From the NCBI RefSeq assembly GCF_042678185.1, contig NZ_JBHUDQ010000011.1: a DNA stretch of 64,000 bases; one strand, written 5' to 3'. Made by a program: the position numbers and the translations under genes. The notes below the pieces were generated by a model. That model was not told the origin of the DNA. It ran no database searches and saw only the letters and a list, made by a program, of their open reading frames with translations. Within the stretch, counting starts at the first letter, position 1, and each line of letters begins with the position of its first letter. The stretch is from Ramlibacter ginsenosidimutans. Its GTDB lineage: Bacteria; Pseudomonadota; Gammaproteobacteria; Burkholderiales; Burkholderiaceae_C. This document shows positions 58,528 to 64,000 of the stretch, in pieces.

Positions 58528-59199
58528 CTACTTCTGGTCGGCGGCCAGCTGCATGCGCCGCCGCAGGCGTGCCGCTTCTTCGGTGGCGCCGGCCTTCTCC
58601 GCGCGCATCGCCTGCGCCCCGAGCCAGGCCATCACGCTGCGCCGCCAGCCTTGCGCGGAGGCCGTGTCCACTGCGACCTGCAGGACCTCGGGATCGGCCT
58701 TCTCCGTGCGCAGCAACACGCCGGCTGCGATGACGCGCTGCAGCGGATCCTTGATCCCTTTCAATGCGGCCGCACCACCCTGCCCGCTTGCGATGCCGCG
58801 GTACGCTTCGGGCAGCAGCTTTGCCTGCTCCGGCGCGGTCGTGCCCGCCAGGAAATCGGCGTAGGCGCGATCCGTATCCGGCGCGTCGACGCGCAGCGGC
58901 TCGAAGCCGGTGCAGGGCGAGAAGTCCAGGCTCGCCACCTGCACGGCGCAGCGCGTGAGTTCCGCGCGCGCCACCAGGCCCGGCTGCGCGGTGCTCGCGA
59001 CCTGCCTGCGGAAACGCGCGAACTCGGTGGCGGCGACCCGGTCGTCGCCCTGGAGATACGCGCGCTCGAAGCGGTCCTGCGCGCCGTCCGCGTTCACCAG
59101 CCAGTCGGGCTGGCGCGGCTTGCTGCCGCAGCCGCCGAGCAGCATCACCGCGAGCACCAGTCCAGCGGCCAACGACCGCTTCGGGGTTGAGGCATTCAT
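58528..59199 (-). CDS. Lipoprotein linked to the Mla-like operon
   Basis: A 223-residue lipoprotein: SLAAGLVLAVMLLGGCGSKP with lipobox LGGC. The mature part is helical and rich in Ala/Arg/Glu (RFERAYLQGDDRVAATEFAR; RRMQLAADQK). No family was recognised. Its start overlaps the mlaD stop by 4 bases (59196-59199), so it is coupled to the transport genes; it could be an outer-membrane-facing partner of MlaD. Confidence 0.78.
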   Translation of the reverse strand: MNASTPKRSLAAGLVLAVMLLGGCGSKPRQPDWLVNADGAQDRFERAYLQGDDRVAATEFARFRRQVASTAQPGLVARAELTRCAVQVASLDFSPCTGFEPLRVDAPDTDRAYADFLAGTTAPEQAKLLPEAYRGIASGQGGAAALKGIKDPLQRVIAAGVLLRTEKADPEVLQVAVDTASAQGWRRSVMAWLGAQAMRAEKAGATEEAARLRRRMQLAADQK

Positions 59200-60245
59200 G
59201 GCAGCTCGATCTTCCGTTCCTTGGCGAACGGCCACTTGCGATTGAGGTCGTTGATCAGGTCCTCGATCTTGCGCAGGTTGTCCTCCACCTCGCCGCGCAG
59301 GCTGCCGAGGTCCTGGGTCGCCTTGTTCACGTTGCCCACGGCGCCCTGCGCCTCCGTCAGCACCGAATCGACGCGCTGCAGGCTGCCGCGCGCGTCCGTG
59401 AGCAGGCCCTGCAACTGGCGCACGCTGGCCTGCGCATCGTTGGCAATCCCGTCGGGACCGAACACGCGGGTGTCCGCATGGCTCACCAGGCGGTCGCCGT
59501 TGCCGGCCAGGCGCTGGATCTCCGCCATCGCCGCATTCGCACGGTCCACCGCGGCGACCAGCTTGCGGGCGTCCTCCTCGTTGCCGAAGATGGCGTGCAG
59601 CGCGCCCGAGCGGCTTTGCAGCTTCTGCGTGAACACCTGCAGGTTGGCCATGGAGTGGTTCAGGTCCGAGTTCTGGGCCGTGAGCTGGTTCAGGTTGTCC
59701 AGCACGTCCTTGGTGGCCCCGATCACGCGGCCGACTTCCTCGTTGAAGTCACCGCGCAACACGGGGCGCTCGGCGCCGTCGGGCAGCGGCGGGTCGGTGA
59801 GGATGCCGCTGTAGGCGCGCAGCTGGGTGGCGCCGATGATGGGCTTGATGAGCGTGAAGACGCTCGACGTGCGCAGCCACTTGGCTTCCTTCTGCAGCAC
59901 GTCGATCCGGATCTTCACGTTTCCCGTCTCGCCCAGCGACACGCCCTTGACGGTGCCGATGGGGAAACCGGAGAAGGTCAGGTCCATGCCCGCGACCACG
60001 CCTTCGGCGTTGTCGGTGACCAGCACCAGTTGCTGCTTGGGATCGAAGACGCCGCGCGCGCGCAGCAGGAACAGCGCCGCCCCCACGATCAGGGCGACGG
60101 TGAAGGCCAGCAGCATGATGGCCTTCAGCTCGAGGTTGCGCACCGGCACGTGCTTGGCCGCGGGCTCCGACTTCTGTACGGGCGTTTCGGGCTGCGGCGG
60201 CGCAGTCGGGGAAGGTGCTGGCGAGCTCTTGGGGTCGTCGGCCAT
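59196..60245 (-). CDS. MlaD family protein (MCE domain)
   Basis: A 349-residue periplasm-facing, membrane-anchored lipid-transfer subunit. A Pro-rich N-terminus precedes one span (LKAIMLLAFTVALIVGAALF), then an MCE domain (LVLVTDNAEGVVAGMDLTFS; GFPIGTVKGVSLGETGNVKI), then a long helical C-terminus (ARGSLQRVDSVLTEAQGAVG). It lies 2 bases after the mlaE-like gene. MlaD normally forms a hexamer that binds phospholipid between the inner and outer membranes. Confidence 0.9.
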   Translation of the reverse strand: MADDPKSSPAPSPTAPPQPETPVQKSEPAAKHVPVRNLELKAIMLLAFTVALIVGAALFLLRARGVFDPKQQLVLVTDNAEGVVAGMDLTFSGFPIGTVKGVSLGETGNVKIRIDVLQKEAKWLRTSSVFTLIKPIIGATQLRAYSGILTDPPLPDGAERPVLRGDFNEEVGRVIGATKDVLDNLNQLTAQNSDLNHSMANLQVFTQKLQSRSGALHAIFGNEEDARKLVAAVDRANAAMAEIQRLAGNGDRLVSHADTRVFGPDGIANDAQASVRQLQGLLTDARGSLQRVDSVLTEAQGAVGNVNKATQDLGSLRGEVEDNLRKIEDLINDLNRKWPFAKERKIELP

Positions 60246-60247
60246 GG

Positions 60248-61051
60248 TCAGATGTAGTTGCCCACCAGGGAAAGCGCCTCGAGGATCAGCAGCACGCCGA
60301 ACATGCGCACCAGCCCCTGCAGCGCGGCGCTTTCGCGCGAGCCATCATCCTCGATGTTGTTGAGGCCGGAGGCCATGGGGATCACGGACACCGCGATCGC
60401 GAAGAACAGGGTCTTCAGCGCGAAGATGAACGTGAACAGCGGATCGAACACGCGGCCCGCCATGTGTTCGTAGGCGGCCGTCCCCGCGGACGTGAAGCCG
60501 TAGACGGCGAAGTAGGCCAGCACGCCGGCGACCACGCAACTGAGCGCCGCCAGCGTGATGCAGCCGAAGATGCCGGCCAGCATCCGCGGCAGCACTTCCA
60601 CCGCGATCGGGTCCAGGCGCTGTCGGCGCAGCGTGCGGAAGTGGCCGATGCGCCGCATCTCCACCAGCGCCGCGCCGCTGGGGATGGTCGTGCGCAAGGC
60701 GACGAACAGCGCCGCGGTGAGCGGGATGAGTTCCACCACGAGCACGCGCACCACCATCTCCAGCGCGTACTGGGACAGCCCGTAGCTGGCCGCCGTCACG
60801 ATCACGATCCGTGTGATGATCACGGTGAACAGCGAGATGAGCACGGTGAACCAGCCCAGGATGGGCGCCGTGTCCACGTACATGTGGCGCGCCAGGTTGT
60901 GGCGGGTCTGCGGGCCGTAGCTGCGCGGCGAAAAAGCGCGCACGACCATGACGGCACCGAAGAAGGTGATCCGCGCCCAGGCTGCCGCCCAGCGCACCGG
61001 CGCGAGGCTGGTGTGGCTGACGGTCCGGTACCAGGTCGACCAATGCGTCAT
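60248..61051 (-). CDS. MlaE family permease
   Basis: A 267-residue inner-membrane permease of an Mla-type phospholipid transporter. Visible features: GWFTVLISLFTVIITRIVIV, IGHFRTLRRQRLDPIAVEVL (a family loop), and FALKTLFFAIAVSVIPMASG. The ATG at 61051 (MTHWSTWYRTVSHTSLAPVR) is the family start. It is upstream of mlaD on the same strand. No MlaF ATPase gene is adjacent, unlike most operons of this type. Confidence 0.9.
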   Translation of the reverse strand: MTHWSTWYRTVSHTSLAPVRWAAAWARITFFGAVMVVRAFSPRSYGPQTRHNLARHMYVDTAPILGWFTVLISLFTVIITRIVIVTAASYGLSQYALEMVVRVLVVELIPLTAALFVALRTTIPSGAALVEMRRIGHFRTLRRQRLDPIAVEVLPRMLAGIFGCITLAALSCVVAGVLAYFAVYGFTSAGTAAYEHMAGRVFDPLFTFIFALKTLFFAIAVSVIPMASGLNNIEDDGSRESAALQGLVRMFGVLLILEALSLVGNYI

Positions 61052-61145
61052 GGGGCGATGGTAAAGGCACGGCTGGGCCAGGGTCGTCAGCCGCGGCCTA
61101 CAGTCGGGCCCCGGGGCTCGCGGCCCCTCGAAGAAAGGAAGTGGC

Positions 61146-62510
61146 ATGAGCGGATTCGATTGCGACCTGTTCGTCATCGGCGCGGGCAGCGGCGGCGTGC
61201 GAGCCGCCCGCATGGCGGCGCAACGCGGCGCGCGCGTGGTGGTGGCGGAGGCTGCGGCTCTGGGAGGCACCTGCGTCAACGTGGGCTGCGTTCCCAAGAA
61301 GCTGTACTCGGAGGCGGCGCAATTCGCCGACGACTTCCGCGATGCCGCCGGCTTCGGCTGGGACGTCGGCGCCGCGACGCTGGACTGGGCCCGCCTGCGC
61401 CGCAACCGGGCGAAGGAGATCTCGCGCCTGAACGGCATCTACGAACAGCTGCTGGTCGGCGCCGGCGTGCAGGTGCTTCGAGGCTGGGGGACGCTGTGCG
61501 ACGCGCACACGGTGCAGGTCGCGACAAACGAAGGTGCGCAGCGCTTCCGTGCGCGGCACATCCTGATCGCCACCGGGGGCACTCCCTCGGTCCCGCACTT
61601 CCCCGGACGGGAGCATGTGCTCACCTCCGATCAGATGTTCGACATCGAACCGTTCCCGAAGCGGCTGGTCGTGGTGGGTGGCGGCTACATCGCCTGCGAG
61701 TTCGCCTCGATCTTCCAGGGCCTGGGCGCGCAGGTGCGGCTGCTGTACCGGGGCGAGCAGGTGCTGCGCGGCTTCGATGACGATGTGCGTGCCTTCCTGG
61801 CGCAGGAACTGGTCAAGCACGGCGTCGACTTGCGCCTGCGCACCGATGTGGAGGCGATCGAGCGCCGGCCGGACGGGCTGGCCGTGACGCTGACGAACGC
61901 GGAGGTGCTGGAGGCGGACGCCGTGCTGTACGCGACCGGCCGCGTCCCGAACGTCGCCGGACTGGGCCTGGAGTCCGCGGGACTGGCGCTCTCGCCGCAC
62001 GGTGCCATCCCGGTCGACGACGACTATCGCACCGCCGCTCCGCACATCCTCGCGATCGGCGACGTCACCGCGCGCCTGCAGCTCACGCCGGTGGCGCTGG
62101 CCGAAGCGATGGTGGTCGTGGACCAGTTGTTCGGCGAAGGCCGGCGCCGCATGGACTACGAGTTCGTGCCGACGGCGGTGTTCACGCATCCCTCGATCGG
62201 CACCGTGGGCCTCACGGAAGCGCAGGCGCGCGAGCGATTCGGGGCCGTGCGCATCTTCCGCAGCGAGTTCCGCGCGCTCAAGCACACTCTCAGCGGCAAC
62301 GCCGAGCGGACGCTGATGAAGCTGGTCGTGGATGCGGCGAGCGATCGCGTGGTCGGCCTGCACATGGTCGGCCCGGATGCGGGCGAAACGGTCCAGGGCT
62401 TCGCTGTTGCCATGCGGGCCGGCGCCACCAAGGCGCTCTTCGACAGCACGATCGGCATCCATCCGACGGCCGCGGAAGAGTTCGTGACCATGCGCGAACC
62501 GGTGGCCTGA
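61146..62510 (+). CDS. gor: Glutathione-disulfide reductase
   Basis: An FAD enzyme that reduces oxidised glutathione with NADPH. It has 454 residues. FAD motif: CDLFVIGAGSGGVRAARMAA. Redox pair: GGTCVNVGCVPKKLYSEAAQ (Cys-x4-Cys). NADPH motif: RLVVVGGGYIACEFASIFQG. C-terminal His-Glu pair: STIGIHPTAAEEFVTMREPV. The ATG at 61146 is standard. It is divergent from the mlaE-like gene with a 94-base gap. Confidence 0.95.
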   Translation: MSGFDCDLFVIGAGSGGVRAARMAAQRGARVVVAEAAALGGTCVNVGCVPKKLYSEAAQFADDFRDAAGFGWDVGAATLDWARLRRNRAKEISRLNGIYEQLLVGAGVQVLRGWGTLCDAHTVQVATNEGAQRFRARHILIATGGTPSVPHFPGREHVLTSDQMFDIEPFPKRLVVVGGGYIACEFASIFQGLGAQVRLLYRGEQVLRGFDDDVRAFLAQELVKHGVDLRLRTDVEAIERRPDGLAVTLTNAEVLEADAVLYATGRVPNVAGLGLESAGLALSPHGAIPVDDDYRTAAPHILAIGDVTARLQLTPVALAEAMVVVDQLFGEGRRRMDYEFVPTAVFTHPSIGTVGLTEAQARERFGAVRIFRSEFRALKHTLSGNAERTLMKLVVDAASDRVVGLHMVGPDAGETVQGFAVAMRAGATKALFDSTIGIHPTAAEEFVTMREPVA

Positions 62511-62637
62511 AGACGGCGCTACAGGGCGTCCCGAGCCGCGTGACAACTTCACGCAGGGGGCGCGGGACGTCAGAACGGGCCTACAGCTTTACACGCCGGG
62601 CAAGTGCATTTGGCACGGGTTAGCGGTTCAATACCGC

Positions 62638-64000
62638 ATGATCGCACCGCAGAGACATGCCGGCACGCTGGGCTGCCGCCGGCTCGGCAAAGGACTGGCA
62701 GCCTTGGCCCTCGCCTGGTCCGGCGGCGTGCTGGCCCAGGACGTCGTGCAGGTGCCTGCGGCGCACCTGCAGCACGCGGAAGGCTCGGTCGCGTACGCCC
62801 CGCAGGGCGACAAGGAATGGCATGACGTGCAGCCGCGCCGGCTGCTCAAGCGCGGCGACCGGCTCTGGACCGACCGCGGCTCGCGCGCCGAGGTGCAGGC
62901 GGGGGGGCATGCGCTGCGACTCGACGGCGAAACGCAGCTGATCCTCGAGAACGTCGGCGATGCGGCCACCCAGCTGAGTCTCACCCAGGGCGCCGTGATC
63001 GCGACCGTGACACACGTCAATCCCGGCGACAGCTTCGAGATCGGCACGCCCAACCTCGCATTCCGCGCCCGCCAGCCGGGCGACTACCGCATCGACGTCG
63101 ACCTGAAGCAGGCCATCACGCGCATCACCGTGCATTCCGGGTCGGCCGTCGTGTATGGCGAGAAGGGCGAGGCCCTGGAAGTGAAGAGCGGCCAGCGGGT
63201 CGCCTTCCGCAACCGCAATCTCTCGCGCCTCTCCCAACCGGCGTTCGCCGCGACCGACGATTTCGATCGCTGGGCCGGCGCCCGCCGCCGCGGCGAGCCC
63301 ACCGTCAGCATGCCCAACCTCGCGCAGAACACGGCGCCGGCCACCCCGGCCCCGGCTTTCGTGAATCGCGGCAAGGACATCGTGATCACGGGACCGGCAT
63401 CGAGCCTGCCCGGCGCGAAGCAGGCCGCACCCGTGGCCGCCGCCGCCGTGACCGCAGCGCCGCCGCAGGTGGCCAAGGCCCAGCCCCTCGCCAACGCGCA
63501 GGTCGGGCCCGGCGTGGCCGCAGCTGCGGCCTTGCGGGTGACGGCTCCCGCCATGGCGCCGGCGCCCACGGCGAAGGAACTGGAAGCGCGCACCCGGATG
63601 GAAGCGGAGGCGCGCGCGAAGGTCGAAGCGGAACTGCGCGCCAGGATCGAAGCCGAAGCGCGTACGAAGGCGGAAGCCGACATTCGCGCCAAGGCAGAAG
63701 CGGATGCACGCGCGAAGCTGCAAGCCGAAGCACGTGCCAAGGCCGAAGCCGACCTGCGTGCGCAGGCGCAGGCCGATGCGCGCGCCAAGCTCGAAGCCGA
63801 GGCCCGCGCGCGCGCCGATGCGGATGCGAAAGCGAAGGCGCAAGCGCGGGCCCAGGCCGACGCGCAGGAGCGGCAGCGCATCGCGCAGCAGCAGCACACC
63901 GAAAACGAGCGCCGGGCCGCCGCGGCCCGCGCCGAAACCGAACGCCGGGCCGCCGCGGAAGCCGCGCGCGCCGAGAGCGACCGGCGGGCGGCGGTGGATG
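62638..64000 (+). CDS. FecR-domain exported protein with long coiled-coil tail, 3' end missing
   Basis: An N-terminal part of at least 454 codons is present; the gene continues past base 64000. A signal peptide (LAALALAWSGGVLAQ) is followed by a FecR-type domain (HAEGSVAYAPQGDKEWHDV; LKRGDRLWTDRGSRAEVQAG; LTQGAVIATVTHVNPGDSFE) at about residues 40-200, then a Pro/Ala linker. From about residue 310 a near-periodic Ala/Glu/Arg/Lys region (AEARAKVEAELRARIEAEAR) forms a long coiled coil. Proteins of this type with FecR plus coiled-coil occur in Burkholderiales; the function is unknown. The ATG at 62638 is the only good start. Confidence 0.82.
   Translation, partial: MIAPQRHAGTLGCRRLGKGLAALALAWSGGVLAQDVVQVPAAHLQHAEGSVAYAPQGDKEWHDVQPRRLLKRGDRLWTDRGSRAEVQAGGHALRLDGETQLILENVGDAATQLSLTQGAVIATVTHVNPGDSFEIGTPNLAFRARQPGDYRIDVDLKQAITRITVHSGSAVVYGEKGEALEVKSGQRVAFRNRNLSRLSQPAFAATDDFDRWAGARRRGEPTVSMPNLAQNTAPATPAPAFVNRGKDIVITGPASSLPGAKQAAPVAAAAVTAAPPQVAKAQPLANAQVGPGVAAAAALRVTAPAMAPAPTAKELEARTRMEAEARAKVEAELRARIEAEARTKAEADIRAKAEADARAKLQAEARAKAEADLRAQAQADARAKLEAEARARADADAKAKAQARAQADAQERQRIAQQQHTENERRAAAARAETERRAAAEAARAESDRRAAVD

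Noticed and set aside
62620..63897. A 425-codon minus-strand frame opposite the FecR protein
   Set aside because: It is the antisense of the Ala/Glu/Lys repeat and gives a false Arg/Phe/Gly periodicity.

Overview
The window is about 64 kb of high-GC DNA (near 68 percent by eye) from a beta-proteobacterium. Gene content and order point to Burkholderiales, family Comamonadaceae, with a Ramlibacter-, Variovorax- or Acidovorax-like genome most likely. This rests on remembered family features such as thiD-rubredoxin-pilGHIJL, dusB-fis-purH, DUF3108 with M61 peptidase, nrdA-nrdB followed by an AAKRPAAKKA-type histone-like protein, and pilS-pilR-ampD. No database search was run.

Layout. 0-2 kb: 5' end of yqgE and photolyase phrB. 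2-12 kb: the twitching-motility chemosensory operon read leftward (rubredoxin, pilG, pilH, pilI, pilJ, and the giant kinase pilL/chpA). 12-19 kb: thiD, hemL, an amino-acid permease, and purH/fis/dusB. 19-22.6 kb: a tightly overlapping leftward operon with two half-size YeeE/YedE transporters, a small Cys-rich exported protein, an uncharacterised protein and a periplasmic rhodanese. It looks like one sulfur-trafficking unit behind an AT-rich dyad promoter. 22.7-29.7 kb: ychF, a MOSC protein, and a coupled run of UbiH-like monooxygenase, dsbC, M61 peptidase and DUF3108 protein. 29.7-33.2 kb: a lower-GC island with a truncated oxygenase remnant, a glycosyltransferase, a PIG-L deacetylase and IS66 debris. 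It ends in a decayed second copy of the 3' end of the DUF3108 gene. 33.2-36.7 kb: phenylacetate genes paaK-paaI-paaG and a divergent enoyl-CoA hydratase, then a CAU tRNA with its own promoter element and terminator.

36.8-42.9 kb: a RidA-like gene with a probable frameshift, an orphan small ORF, an exported protein, miaB, and a second lower-GC cassette (acetyltransferase plus DUF535 protein) closed by a decayed copy of the miaB 3' end. Beyond it lie a truncated acyl-CoA ligase and a three-gene cassette (DUF2239, GIY-YIG, MarR) with a strong promoter predicted to give a leaderless mRNA. 42.9-49.1 kb: ffh, a CcsA-like protein, a zinc-ribbon protein, pilS-pilR and ampD. 49.2-55.3 kb: two NrdR boxes, nrdA, nrdB, the histone-like gene, a train of five hairpins, and alkB. 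55.4-58.5 kb: a large lipoprotein divergent from a LuxR-type regulator. 58.5-61.1 kb: an Mla-like lipid-transport set without an ATPase. 61-64 kb: glutathione reductase and a FecR-domain protein that runs off the end.

The most unusual feature is that two separate loci share the same architecture: an intact host gene, foreign-looking cargo, then a decayed second copy of the host gene's 3' end. No integrase is visible at either. The pil genes at 2-12 kb (surface sensing) and 45-48.5 kb (PilSR control of pilin transcription) together cover much of type IV pilus regulation.
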